The notes beneath the pieces are model-generated. The model was not told the DNA's origin. It worked only from the letters and a program-made list of their open reading frames with translations, and did no database searches. Positions 23,222 to 31,690 of a stretch of 64,000 bases of DNA are shown piece by piece. Within the stretch, counting starts at the first letter, position 1; every line of letters begins with the position of its first letter. The translations under genes and the position numbers were made by a program. The DNA is from Lachnospiraceae bacterium (GTDB taxonomy: Bacteria > Bacillota > Clostridia > Lachnospirales > Lachnospiraceae): positions 20,635 to 84,634 of the forward strand of contig JAFUKH010000010.1 of NCBI GenBank assembly GCA_017467845.1, given 5' to 3'.

Positions 23222-24979
23222 ATGTCTAAGAAAAAACTCTATGGAGTCATCTTTTTATTTCTTACATGCCTGTGTACTGCCTGCGGTAAATCCGAGAGCG
23301 ATAATGTAGAAGTTCTCGGAGTATCGGTTGAATCTTCTGCCATAGCAGAAGCGTCTGAGGAAATGACAGGGGAAGAGGTAACTCCTGCCGAGGAGGAGCC
23401 CGTGCAGTTGGTGGTGTATACCCAGATGTCCGGCTATGATGGTATTCAGCAGGGCTGGTTTGCGCAGGTGATGTTGGAGAAATTCAATGTGATATTAGAT
23501 ATTGATTCCTGTTCGGATATTGGCGAAGGCTTGGAACAGGGTTTTCTGGGAGATATCATATTATTTGGAATGACCGGTGATAAATATCATGAGGCTATAG
23601 AAAAGGGCTTGCTACTGGACTGGGAAGCGAATGACCTGTTGGAAGAGCATGGCTCTTATATCCTAGAGCACATGCCCGAGGCGTTGGAGCACAATCGTAA
23701 TCTTACCCCGGAAGAGGGCAAGGTGTTTGGCTTTGGCAGTTCTGTAGTTACCCGCAGTGATGCCTTTGAAGAAGTTCTCTATTCCTGGGATATTCGCTGG
23801 GATTTGTACAAGCAGCTGGGTTATCCTGAGGTAAAGGATTTGGATGACCTGACGGTGTTGTTCGAAGCTATGAAGGAAATCTGTCCCGTGGATGATAATG
23901 GAGAAGAGACTTATGCGCTGTCCTTATGGTCTGACTGGGATAAGAACATGGCCATGACTGTCAGGTTTTTGGCAGGTGCATACTATGGTTGCGATGAGTT
24001 TCATCTTGGGCTGTATGATTCCGAATCGGGTACCTTCCATGGTGTATTGGAGGAAGGTGGCCCCTATCTGGAGATGCTGGAATATCTGAATACATTGTAC
24101 CGCAAGGGCTTATTGGACCCGGATTCCCGTACCCAGACCTATGATGAAATGCTGGAAAAGCTGAAGAGTAGCGGATTATTCTTTTCTCCGCTGGGATACT
24201 GTGGCAGTTTGGCATATAATACCCGGGAGCATCTTGCAGAGAATAAGTATATGGCAAGCCTGCTTCCCCGGGAGGCTACGCCCGCTGCTTATGGAATGAG
24301 CGTTACCGGAGGAAACAGAGTCTGGACAATTGGTGCGGGAACGCAGCATCCGGAGCTGTGTATGGAAATCATTAATTGGTTGTGTACGCCGGAGGGAAGA
24401 CTGACCTATGCCTACGGTCCCAAGGGGACATTCTGGGACTATGATGCAGAGGGCAATACTTACTTTACGGAACTTGGAAAGACTTGCTACTATGACAGAG
24501 CAACCATTCTAACAGGTGAGTATACAGGCTATTTCGGCGATGGAAGTCCTCAATTTAATAACGTCACGTGGGCTTATAATGCGGAGAATCCAGAGTCCAA
24601 TGGAGAGACCTACAATGCAGAAAATTGGAAGAGTAATATTCCTGCCGCATCCTGTGAGATGGAGCAGGATTGGCGTGATTATACAGGGACACTGACCACT
24701 CTCGATTATATGAAAGCAAGGGATTGTGTGGTAGTTCCGGCGATTGCCTACGAAGAACCGGAGAAAAGTGAAGCCTTACAAAAAGTGTGGGAACAGGTAG
24801 CAAACTGTATCGTGACTGAATCCTGGAATGCCATTTATGCTCCGTCGGAGGAGGAATTTGCAAAGATTGTGGATAAGATGACTGCCGGTGCAAATGCTTG
24901 TGGATATGATGAGTGTATGACGTGGTGTAGGCAGGAGGCAGAGAGACGGTTTATGCTAGAAGTGGCGGTCAGCGAGTAA
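23222..24979 (+). CDS. Extracellular solute-binding lipoprotein, ABC type (orphan)
   Basis: A 585-residue lipoprotein. The signal peptide MSKKKLYGVIFLFLTCLCTAC ends in a lipobox cysteine at about 21, followed by an acidic, low-complexity linker (to about 60). The rest resembles family 1 sugar-binding proteins with two lobes (LVVYTQMSGYDGIQQGWFAQVMLEKF; MEIINWLCTPEGRLTYAYGPKG). No permease or ATPase gene is adjacent, so it is either an orphan binding protein serving a distant transporter or a sensor partner. GGAGG precedes the ATG. The many acidic and aromatic residues suit oligosaccharide binding. Confidence 0.8.
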   Translation: MSKKKLYGVIFLFLTCLCTACGKSESDNVEVLGVSVESSAIAEASEEMTGEEVTPAEEEPVQLVVYTQMSGYDGIQQGWFAQVMLEKFNVILDIDSCSDIGEGLEQGFLGDIILFGMTGDKYHEAIEKGLLLDWEANDLLEEHGSYILEHMPEALEHNRNLTPEEGKVFGFGSSVVTRSDAFEEVLYSWDIRWDLYKQLGYPEVKDLDDLTVLFEAMKEICPVDDNGEETYALSLWSDWDKNMAMTVRFLAGAYYGCDEFHLGLYDSESGTFHGVLEEGGPYLEMLEYLNTLYRKGLLDPDSRTQTYDEMLEKLKSSGLFFSPLGYCGSLAYNTREHLAENKYMASLLPREATPAAYGMSVTGGNRVWTIGAGTQHPELCMEIINWLCTPEGRLTYAYGPKGTFWDYDAEGNTYFTELGKTCYYDRATILTGEYTGYFGDGSPQFNNVTWAYNAENPESNGETYNAENWKSNIPAASCEMEQDWRDYTGTLTTLDYMKARDCVVVPAIAYEEPEKSEALQKVWEQVANCIVTESWNAIYAPSEEEFAKIVDKMTAGANACGYDECMTWCRQEAERRFMLEVAVSE

Positions 24980-25073
24980 GGCAGGGAAAGTAAGGGAATA
25001 TGAGAACGTTTTTGATGCATGTCATGCACTGAGAAAGTATTTGTCTTAAGTTAGCTTGAGGTGAAATAAAAGA

Positions 25074-25415
25074 ATGGTTAAGCAACAAGAGAAATCAACC
25101 TTTGAATTAATATACGAAGTAGTAAAGCAGATTCCCGAAGGCTACGTGGCCACCTATGGACAGGTGGCAGCACTGGCGGGTTCCAGGCGTTGGAGCAGAG
25201 TGGTAGGATATGCACTCCATGCCAATCCTGATCCGGAGCATATTCCCTGCCATCGAGTGGTGAACCGCTTCGGTGAGGTATCCAAGGCTTTTGCTTTTGG
25301 CGGCGAGAATCAACAGATACAGCTCCTAGAGGCGGAAGGCGTGGAGTTTGTAGATGGAAAAGTAGATTTAAAGCGATTTCAGTGGAATCGTGTGACTCTA
25401 GAGATGATGGAATAA
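25074..25415 (+). CDS. Short MGMT/alkyltransferase-like DNA-binding protein
   Basis: A 113-residue protein covering only the DNA-binding and active-site domain of O6-alkylguanine alkyltransferase. The VATYGQVAALAG helix and the recognition region RRWSRVVGYALHANPDPEHIPCHRVV are clear. The active-site motif is PCHR, so the acceptor cysteine is kept, unlike classical alkyltransferase-like proteins, which usually have W in its place. It could repair alkylated bases or flag lesions for excision repair. GAGGT precedes the start. It lies close before rsmH. Confidence 0.85.
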   Translation: MVKQQEKSTFELIYEVVKQIPEGYVATYGQVAALAGSRRWSRVVGYALHANPDPEHIPCHRVVNRFGEVSKAFAFGGENQQIQLLEAEGVEFVDGKVDLKRFQWNRVTLEMME

Positions 25416-25438
25416 AAAAGAAAGTAGGTATGTTAATC

Positions 25439-26491
25439 ATGGAAAATCAGCCCAAAGAGCACAAGCGTCGTGTGCGATACTCCGGTACGCACCCCAAGAA
25501 ATACAGTGAAAAATATAAGGAGCACAATCCGGAAAAGTATGGTGATACCATTTCAAAGGTTATCAGCAAGGGAAGCACCCCTGCGGGAATGCATATTTCC
25601 ATTATGGTGCAGGAGATTTTGGACTTCTTACAGATTCAGCCGGGACAGGTTGGCTTAGATGCTACACTGGGATACGGTGGACACACCAAGGAAATGTTGA
25701 AGTGTCTGCAGGGTAGAGGGCATATTTATGGCTTGGATGTGGACCCTATTGAATCGGTGAAGACCAAGGAGCGTCTGGCAAATCAAGGCTTTGGAGAAGA
25801 TATTTTGACAGTACGTTTGCAGAATTTTGCAGATATTGACCAAGTGGTGAAGGATACCGGCAAGAAACTGGATTTTGTACTGGCGGATTTGGGTGTGTCT
25901 TCCATGCAGATAGATAACCCGGAGAGAGGCTTTACCTATAAGTTCGAGGGGCCTCTGGATTTACGTCTGAATCCGCAGAAGGGAATCAGCGCGGCAGAGC
26001 GGTTAAAAGGCATTTCCCGGGAGGAACTCAGAGGTATGTTGGAGGAAAATGCAGACGAACCCTATGCTGAGAAAATAGCCGATAAAATTGTGTCCAATGA
26101 AAGGCGTGGTAAAAAGATTGAAACTACCACACAGCTTAAGGAGGCCATTGAGGAAGCTCTTGCCTTTATTCCGGAAAAGGAGAGAAAGGAAGCCGTGAAA
26201 AAGTCCTGTCAGAGAGTATTCCAGGCACTGAGAATTGATGTAAACAATGAGTATGAGGTGCTGTATACATTTTTGGAAAAGCTCCCGGATGTGCTTGCGC
26301 CCGGTGGCAGAGTGGCAATTCTCACTTTCCATTCCGGCGAGGACAGATTGGTAAAGAAATTCTTTAAAGAACAGAAAAAGGCAGGGGTGTACAGTGATGT
26401 GGCTGCAGATGTGGTTCGCCCTTCTGCGGAGGAGTGCAATCGTAATCCTCGTGCCCGCTCCACAAAGATGCGTTGGGCGGTGAGGGCATAA
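25439..26491 (+). CDS. rsmH: 16S rRNA (cytosine(1402)-N4)-methyltransferase RsmH
   Basis: SAM-dependent methyltransferase acting on C1402 in the ribosomal P site. The 350 residues include the SAM-binding GLDATLGYGGHTKEML and LADLGVSSMQID. The C-terminal SGEDRLVKKFF and NPRARSTKMR are family hallmarks. Compared with usual RsmH (about 310 residues) it has an extra basic N-terminus of about 45 residues (RRVRYSGTHPKKYSEKYKEHN). It is not next to mraZ or ftsL, so it may be a second, diverged copy. The start chosen is the ATG at 25439; upstream in-frame ATGs at 25382 and 25430 are weaker. Confidence 0.9.
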   Translation: MENQPKEHKRRVRYSGTHPKKYSEKYKEHNPEKYGDTISKVISKGSTPAGMHISIMVQEILDFLQIQPGQVGLDATLGYGGHTKEMLKCLQGRGHIYGLDVDPIESVKTKERLANQGFGEDILTVRLQNFADIDQVVKDTGKKLDFVLADLGVSSMQIDNPERGFTYKFEGPLDLRLNPQKGISAAERLKGISREELRGMLEENADEPYAEKIADKIVSNERRGKKIETTTQLKEAIEEALAFIPEKERKEAVKKSCQRVFQALRIDVNNEYEVLYTFLEKLPDVLAPGGRVAILTFHSGEDRLVKKFFKEQKKAGVYSDVAADVVRPSAEECNRNPRARSTKMRWAVRA

Positions 26492-26508
26492 CAGATATGC
26501 TATGTACC

Positions 26509-26541
26509 AAGTAGTCGGACACCCATCCGGCTACTTTTCTT
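26509..26541. terminator. Convergent terminator between rsmH and asnB
   Basis: AAGTAGTCGGA pairs with TCCGGCTACTT across a CACCCA loop and is followed by TTCTTTT on the plus strand. It ends the rsmH transcript and may also act for asnB. Confidence 0.75.
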
Positions 26542-26551
26542 TTGCCCAATA

Positions 26552-28405
26552 TTATAAGTCTATAATTACCTTATATTTCTCCATCCAGTAGTTAATCTGA
26601 AGCAGGTATGCAAGGAGCTGGGGGCCTGCCATGAGCTGACCGTAGAATGGTCTGCCGTAGTCGGATGGGCATTGCATAAAGGCGTTTACTTTCTGTGCAT
26701 CCACCAGATGATTCAAAGGTGCGGAAGGATTTGCCAGAACACGCAGAAGTTCTTTTCGAAGAAGCTCTTCGTAAGCCGGGTCGTAGGTCTTGGGGTAAGG
26801 ACTCTTTTTACGGAAGAGTACTTCGTCAGGAAGATATCCTTTGGAGGCTTCCCGGAGAAGTCCTTTTACCATGCCGTCCTTACATTTCATATTCCATGGA
26901 ACGTTCCAGAGATACTCTACGATACGGTGGTCCGCAAATGGTACGCGGGCTTCCAATCCCACATGCATGCTGGTTCGGTCCATACGGTCTAAAAGGGTCT
27001 GCATAAACCATTTCAGATTCAGGTAGGAGATTTCACGTCGTCGTTTTTCCTCAGGATTCTCGCCTATTAATACCGGTGTCTCTGCAATGGTCTGGTGATA
27101 TGCAGCCCTTGCATACTCTTCTAATGGAAGCTTTGCTAACACATCGTCTTTCAGAAGCATGGTTCTGGGAGAAAAGTCCATGGACCAGGGGAAGCAGTCT
27201 GCTTCGAAGCATTCCTTCTTATGAAACCAAGGGTAACCGCCGAAGATTTCGTCCGCACATTCTCCGGTCAGGGTTACCTTGTTGTGATGGGCTACTTTTT
27301 CACAGAAATAGAGCATGGAGGCTTCTACATCTGCCATGCAGGGCAAGTCTCTGGCATCCACAGCCTTAAATAAATACTCATATAGATCCGTATTACAACA
27401 TTCCAGATAATGGTGGCTTGAACCGGTGTATTCTACCATTTTATCTACCCAAGGACGATCCTGAGAGGGCTGGAAAGCGTTACTCTTAAAGTTGATATCA
27501 TTGTCCTTGAAATCAAAGGAGTAGGTATCCAATTGTTTTCCCTGCTTCCGAAGTTCGCTGCTGCACACACTTGTTACCAGACTGCTGTCTACGCCGCCGG
27601 ACAGAAAGGTACAGATAGGCACATCGGAAAGCATCTGAAGCTTAATGGCGTCGGTAACCAGATAGCGGGTTTTCTCTACCGTCTGTTCCCAAGAATCCTG
27701 GTGGGGAGTGCTTTCCAGCTTCCAGTAGGTTCTGGTTTGAAGAATGCCGTCGTGGAACTCTAAGAATTGTCCCGGCAGTACCTCACGGATATTCTTAAAT
27801 ACGCCTTTGCCGTAAGTCTTCGCCGGCCCTAAGCCCAGAATTTCACAGAAGCCTTCCCTATCTACAGTGGGTTTCACCCCCGGAAATGAAAGAATTCCCT
27901 TCAGCTCGGAAGAGAAAATTAAGGTACCATGCTGCATGGTATAAAACAGAGGCTTTACCCCCAAGCGGTCTCTGATAAGGTAGAGTTTATCCAAAGTCTC
28001 ATCCCAGATACCGATGGAGAAGATACCATTCAGTTCTTGTACATAGTCGATACCATGAATCAGATAACCAAGTAGGATAACCTCCGTATCACAGGTAGTT
28101 TCAAAGTGAGCTCCTTGGGCTTCCAGGGCTTTTCGTAAAGTGGGCATGTTATAGATTTCACCGTTGAAGACGATGGTGGCACGGTGATTGCCCAAGTGTC
28201 TTGTCATGGGCTGCTGTCCCAGTGCAAGGTCAAGAATGGATAGTCGCACATGAGCCAGACCACAGTGTCTGGTCAGATACACATTTTCTTCATCAGGACC
28301 CCGGTGCTTTTGCACTTCATTCATCTGTTGCAGGACGGGATACCATTTGCCGGCATCCTCTGTATAATTCATCGAAAAGGTACTAAAACCTGCAATTCCA
28401 CACAT
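26552..28405 (-). CDS. asnB: Glutamine-hydrolysing asparagine synthase
   Basis: Converts aspartate, glutamine and ATP to asparagine and glutamate. The 617 residues start with the processed nucleophile Cys2 in MCGIAGFS, followed by the Ntn-type glutaminase domain (to about 200; RHRGPDEE-like HRGPDEENVYL near 40). The C-terminal synthetase domain holds the ATP pyrophosphatase loop SGGVDSS near 262 and GECADEIFGGY near 375. It is the last gene of a dpaA-dpaB-asnB run, 28 nt after dpaB, so it may be co-expressed during sporulation. GGAGG precedes the ATG. Confidence 0.93.
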   Translation of the reverse strand: MCGIAGFSTFSMNYTEDAGKWYPVLQQMNEVQKHRGPDEENVYLTRHCGLAHVRLSILDLALGQQPMTRHLGNHRATIVFNGEIYNMPTLRKALEAQGAHFETTCDTEVILLGYLIHGIDYVQELNGIFSIGIWDETLDKLYLIRDRLGVKPLFYTMQHGTLIFSSELKGILSFPGVKPTVDREGFCEILGLGPAKTYGKGVFKNIREVLPGQFLEFHDGILQTRTYWKLESTPHQDSWEQTVEKTRYLVTDAIKLQMLSDVPICTFLSGGVDSSLVTSVCSSELRKQGKQLDTYSFDFKDNDINFKSNAFQPSQDRPWVDKMVEYTGSSHHYLECCNTDLYEYLFKAVDARDLPCMADVEASMLYFCEKVAHHNKVTLTGECADEIFGGYPWFHKKECFEADCFPWSMDFSPRTMLLKDDVLAKLPLEEYARAAYHQTIAETPVLIGENPEEKRRREISYLNLKWFMQTLLDRMDRTSMHVGLEARVPFADHRIVEYLWNVPWNMKCKDGMVKGLLREASKGYLPDEVLFRKKSPYPKTYDPAYEELLRKELLRVLANPSAPLNHLVDAQKVNAFMQCPSDYGRPFYGQLMAGPQLLAYLLQINYWMEKYKVIIDL

Positions 28406-28433
28406 ATTTTATTCCTTTCCTCCTTTCATAGAT

Positions 28434-29030
28434 TTAGTCCTTACTTTGGTAGGATTGTAGAACGGGCTGGATCTGCTTATTTTCCAGCGCATGCTCTAAG
28501 GTTGGCTGTAGCCGGTCTACGTGAGCTACCAGAGAATTGGGCTTTTTCACATAATCATCTTGCCCAAAAGGAACAAAATATATATTCTTAGCATTCAGTA
28601 AAAGCCCGATATTTTTCATATTCATACCTAATCCATCGTTGGTAGAAATAGAGATGACCAATGGTTTATTATTGCGAAGATGTGCTTTGGCGGCCATCAG
28701 CACGGGGGTGTCCGTGATACCGCCTGCCAGCTTGGCGGCAGTATTGCCGGTGCAGGGCAGGATTACCAGAATATCCAGATAACCACTGGGACCGATGGGC
28801 TCAGCACCTTCGATGCAGAGGATAGGCTTTCGTCCGGTAATGGCTTCGATTTTCTCCAGATACATTTCCGGGGTGCCGAAGCGGCAGCTGATGGTCTGGG
28901 AGGCATTTGAGAGGATGGGGTAGAGGTCTGCGCCCATATCTTTTAACTTTTGGAGTTCCTGAAATGTTTTCTCAAAGGTACAGAAGGAGCCTGTCAGGGC
29001 AACGCCAATCTTTTTACCTTTTAATTCCAT
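28434..29030 (-). CDS. dpaB: Dipicolinate synthase subunit B
   Basis: Flavoprotein subunit of the enzyme making dipicolinic acid, the calcium-chelated core compound of endospores. The 198 residues show the flavoprotein-like GVALTGSFCTFEKTF start and CTGNTAAKLAGGITDTPVLMAAKAHLRN, with ISTNDGLGMNMKNIG typical of SpoVFB. AAAGGA precedes the ATG. It follows dpaA by 13 nt. Together they indicate that the host belongs to a spore-forming lineage. Confidence 0.93.
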   Translation of the reverse strand: MELKGKKIGVALTGSFCTFEKTFQELQKLKDMGADLYPILSNASQTISCRFGTPEMYLEKIEAITGRKPILCIEGAEPIGPSGYLDILVILPCTGNTAAKLAGGITDTPVLMAAKAHLRNNKPLVISISTNDGLGMNMKNIGLLLNAKNIYFVPFGQDDYVKKPNSLVAHVDRLQPTLEHALENKQIQPVLQSYQSKD

Positions 29031-29043
29031 GTCGGATTCCTTT

Positions 29044-29898
29044 CTAAATCTTATTCAAAACATAATCTGCCAGATTTTCAGCGCAGCTTAAGGGGGCGTA
29101 TTTACCGGGCAGGCCGGGACAGAACAGAACCTTCCGATGCAGGGAATCTGCGGCTTCGTAGTCTGCGCCTATCCGGTTAGAAGCAATGTCAATGGTGAGA
29201 GCGTCTTCTCTCATGTTTCGCAGGACATTTTCAGTAAGTACGGTGGCAGGGATGGTATTAAAAATATACTCAAAATGCTTCACACCCTTGGTCAGCCTGC
29301 TAAGGGGCATCACCTGGAAACCGAGGGCGGCAGCTGTTGCCAATTCCTGAGCCTGCCCAGAGCAGATTGTTACCTGAGCGGAAAGTCCTTTCAATTTATC
29401 TGCAAGTACTTTGCCGCATCGTCCGTAGCCAAGTACCAACGTTTTGCTTTGATGAAGATGTGTATTTTTATGCATCAGGGCTTCCAGGACAGCACCTTCT
29501 GCGGTAGCGATAGCATTATAAATTGCCAACGGTTCATCCAGCATAAAGTCATAGCAAGGGATTCCTCGTTTCTCACAGCCTCTTCGGAAATCGTCGGAGA
29601 TTACACCACCGAATATCTTGTGCATTTTGCGCAGCATTCGCTGTAACTCAGTAAGAGGTGTCTTTAAAGTATCGTCTTCAAAATATAATGTGCCATTTTT
29701 CTCAAAAGGAATACCGCATACAATGACGGGGGCCTTGGAAATGGCCTCCTGGAGTGTCTCTGCATAGTAGACTTTTTCATTCGTAGGGCATCCTGTGGTA
29801 CCATAGCAGATTACATCATATCCTCTTTTGGCAAATACATGTGCCATACCGGCTGTACGCTTATCCCCTCCAACAATGGCAAAATCGAATTTTTTCAT
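29044..29898 (-). CDS. dpaA: Dipicolinate synthase subunit A
   Basis: NAD(P)-binding subunit of dipicolinate synthase, 284 residues. The N-terminal IVGGDKRTAGMAHVFAKRGYDV and the second Rossmann motif TLVLGYGRCGKVLADKLKG near 153-171 are typical of SpoVFA. The C-terminal half ends in YAPLSCAENLADYVLN. Expression in the mother cell under sigma-K is known for the Bacillus subtilis spoVF operon, and a matching promoter lies just upstream here. The SD is weak, with AAAGG 14 nt before the ATG. Confidence 0.93.
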   Translation of the reverse strand: MKKFDFAIVGGDKRTAGMAHVFAKRGYDVICYGTTGCPTNEKVYYAETLQEAISKAPVIVCGIPFEKNGTLYFEDDTLKTPLTELQRMLRKMHKIFGGVISDDFRRGCEKRGIPCYDFMLDEPLAIYNAIATAEGAVLEALMHKNTHLHQSKTLVLGYGRCGKVLADKLKGLSAQVTICSGQAQELATAAALGFQVMPLSRLTKGVKHFEYIFNTIPATVLTENVLRNMREDALTIDIASNRIGADYEAADSLHRKVLFCPGLPGKYAPLSCAENLADYVLNKI

Positions 29899-29949
29899 AA
29901 TATCAAACCGAGCCTTTCTGAAATTGCGAGTGGGTTATTCATTACTTTT

Positions 29950-29977
29950 TAAGGTATGTGGGAAATGGGAAAAGAGT
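29950..29977 (-). promoter_or_regulatory. Sigma-K-like promoter for dpaA-dpaB
   Basis: On the minus strand AC (29976-29977) is followed after 17 nt by CATACCTTA (29950-29958), fitting the sigma-K pattern AC-N16/17-CATAnnnTA. The start of transcription would fall about 45 nt before dpaA. This is a good match to the known mother-cell control of spoVF genes. Confidence 0.6.
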
Positions 29978-30022
29978 GCATATTTATAAATAATAAAATG
30001 CTTTGCTATGCTAATTCGCTAC

Positions 30023-30132
30023 TTGACAAAAGTGAAATGCCTTGTTATACTGAAGTTGATAGTAAGCAGAACGCTTGATCCACGTTTGTTAGGGAAAATT
30101 TCCCGGATAAACGTGGGTCAGGCGTTTTTTTA
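30023..30132 (+). ncRNA. Short RNA or leader with a strong promoter and large terminator
   Basis: TTGACA (30023-30028) and TATACT (30046-30051), 17 nt apart, form one of the best promoters in the window. Transcription from about 30058 meets within a dozen nt a long hairpin: ACGCTTGATCCACGTTTGTTAGGGAAA (from 30071) with its partner TTTCCCGGATAAACGTGGGTCAGGCGT (to 30125), followed by TTTTTTT. The product would be a roughly 75-nt RNA. It could be an independent small RNA or a terminated leader of hisD. Confidence 0.6.
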
Positions 30133-30141
30133 TTTATTAAT

Positions 30142-30286
30142 CTTTCAGAAGCAAGCGATTTCAAGGGAAGTGCAGACCGCAAGCTTGCTTGCAAGGTCGG
30201 CAGTTTACTTGAAATTATTTGGCGAGAAGCCAAATATGAGCAAAAGGAAAGCCTCGAAGAGGCAATTTTGCGAATTCTTCTGAAGG
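30142..30286 (+). repeat. Multibranched structured element, copy 1
   Basis: The outer stem TTCAGAAG (30144-30151) pairs with CTTCTGAA (30277-30284). Inside are ATTTCAAG/CTTGAAAT (30158-30165 with 30208-30215), GACC/GGTC around GCAAGCTTGCTTGC, hairpin ATTTGGC/GCCAAAT (30217-30235), and GCAAAA/TTTTGC enclosing GCCTC-GAA-GAGGC. Conserved single-strand words shared with copy 2 are ATGAGCAAAAGGAAAGC and TTTTGCGAAT. It lies 31 nt before the hisD start codon. Confidence 0.75.
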
Positions 30287-30316
30287 ATGGTGATTCAATT
30301 AATAAGGAGGAAAAAT

Positions 30317-31603
30317 ATGGTTACAATCAGCAAATTCAGTTACGACAATCCAAGGTATCTCAATCTTTTGAAACGTAAGAGCAGTATTCCGGAGAAGGTA
30401 GAGGCCACCGTAAAAGAGGTACTCAAAAATGTGAAGGAGCGGGGAGATGAGGCGCTGTATGACTATATGAAGATGTTTGATGGTGTCGATATCCCGGAAA
30501 TTGGCTTGTTTGTCTCAGAAGAGGAGTTCGCAAAGGCAAGAGAAATGGTATCGGAGGAATTCAAGGAAGCAGTGAAAAGAGCCTGTGACAATTTATTCCG
30601 ATTTCACAGAAAGCAGTTGCCTAAGGGCTTCTGTGAGACCTATGAGAATGGTGCAGTATTGGAAAGGCGTTACACTCCTTTAAACAGTGTGGCGGTTACC
30701 GTGCCGGGAAATATGGCACCCCTTATTTCCACATTGTGCATGAACCTGGTTCCGGCTTTGGTGGCGGGAGTTCCCAATATTTACATACTGACAAAGCCAA
30801 GGGCAGACGGTACTATTGATGAACACCTTCTTTATGTGGCAGACTATCTGGGTGTGAAGAATTATTATAAGTTGTCCGGCTCTCAGGGACTGGCAGCAGT
30901 AGCTTATGGAACGGAGACTGTAAAGAAAGTGGATGCTATCACCGGCCCGGGGAATAATTACACCCAGATGGCGAAGAAGCTTTTGTTTGGTGAGGTGAAG
31001 ATTGATTCCATTGCCGGACCTTCGGAGATTGTCGTTATTGCAGATGGGAAAGCAAATCCCACCTTTATCGCTGCGGATATGATGTCTCAGGCAGAGCACG
31101 GAACGGGCTTTGAGGCCAGTACCACCTTCTGCTTATCAGAGGCCCAGGCAAGGCAGATTAAAGAAGAGGTAAACCGCTTGTGTCAGGAGAATGATCTTGT
31201 GAACGCCACTAAGAAAACTTTTGAAAATTATGGAGATATCTTTGTGGTGGATTCTGTTCGGGAAGCGATAGCGGCGGTAAATGAGATTGCACCGGAGCAT
31301 GCGGAATTATTATTAGAAGACTGTGCCGAAGCGTTGGAGAAATTGACCAATGCGGGAGCTGTGTTTGTAGGGGAATATAGTACAGAGCCGGTGGGAGACT
31401 ATTTCTGTGGAACCAACCACATCCTTCCCACCTGTGGTACTGCAAGGTTTTCTTCCGGTATGTCCGTGCAGGAATTCATGCGTGGTTATAGTGTGATTCA
31501 GTATCCGGAGAAGGCACTTAAGGAAAATGCAGATTATATTGTAGAACTGGCGGAAGCAGAGGGCATGAGAGCTCATGCCCTGGCTGTGAAGGTGAGAGTG
31601 TAA
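30317..31603 (+). CDS. hisD: Histidinol dehydrogenase
   Basis: Last enzyme of histidine biosynthesis, oxidising L-histidinol to histidine with NAD+ and a bound zinc. The 428 residues include the VPGNMAPLISTLCMN region, ITGPGNNYTQMAKKLL, the GPSEIVVIADG motif, MSQAEHGTG (zinc ligand His) and EPVGDYFCGTNHILPT, which contains active-site and zinc residues. The start is the ATG at 30317 after AAGGAGG; the in-frame ATG at 30287 lacks a site. It stands alone without other his genes, so it may be a diverged paralogue with a different alcohol substrate. Confidence 0.9.
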   Translation: MVTISKFSYDNPRYLNLLKRKSSIPEKVEATVKEVLKNVKERGDEALYDYMKMFDGVDIPEIGLFVSEEEFAKAREMVSEEFKEAVKRACDNLFRFHRKQLPKGFCETYENGAVLERRYTPLNSVAVTVPGNMAPLISTLCMNLVPALVAGVPNIYILTKPRADGTIDEHLLYVADYLGVKNYYKLSGSQGLAAVAYGTETVKKVDAITGPGNNYTQMAKKLLFGEVKIDSIAGPSEIVVIADGKANPTFIAADMMSQAEHGTGFEASTTFCLSEAQARQIKEEVNRLCQENDLVNATKKTFENYGDIFVVDSVREAIAAVNEIAPEHAELLLEDCAEALEKLTNAGAVFVGEYSTEPVGDYFCGTNHILPTCGTARFSSGMSVQEFMRGYSVIQYPEKALKENADYIVELAEAEGMRAHALAVKVRV

Positions 31604-31619
31604 TATTACGAGCCATAAA

Positions 31620-31690
31620 GGGGCTGAATAGTATCTGCAATATTGAAATATTTATTAGGATACTTTTCAAAGAAAAAAACAGCCCTTTTT
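31620..31690 (+). terminator. Terminator of hisD containing a GTATC/GATAC stem
   Basis: GGGCTG (31621-31626) pairs with CAGCCC (31680-31685), followed by TTTTT. Nested inside is AGTATC (31630-31635) with GATACT (31659-31664). The nested pair links this terminator to the intergenic hairpin arrays. Confidence 0.65.

Noticed and set aside
30000-30316. T-box or histidine attenuator before hisD
   Set aside because: No TGGNACCGCG sequence, no specifier loop and no His-rich leader peptide were found.
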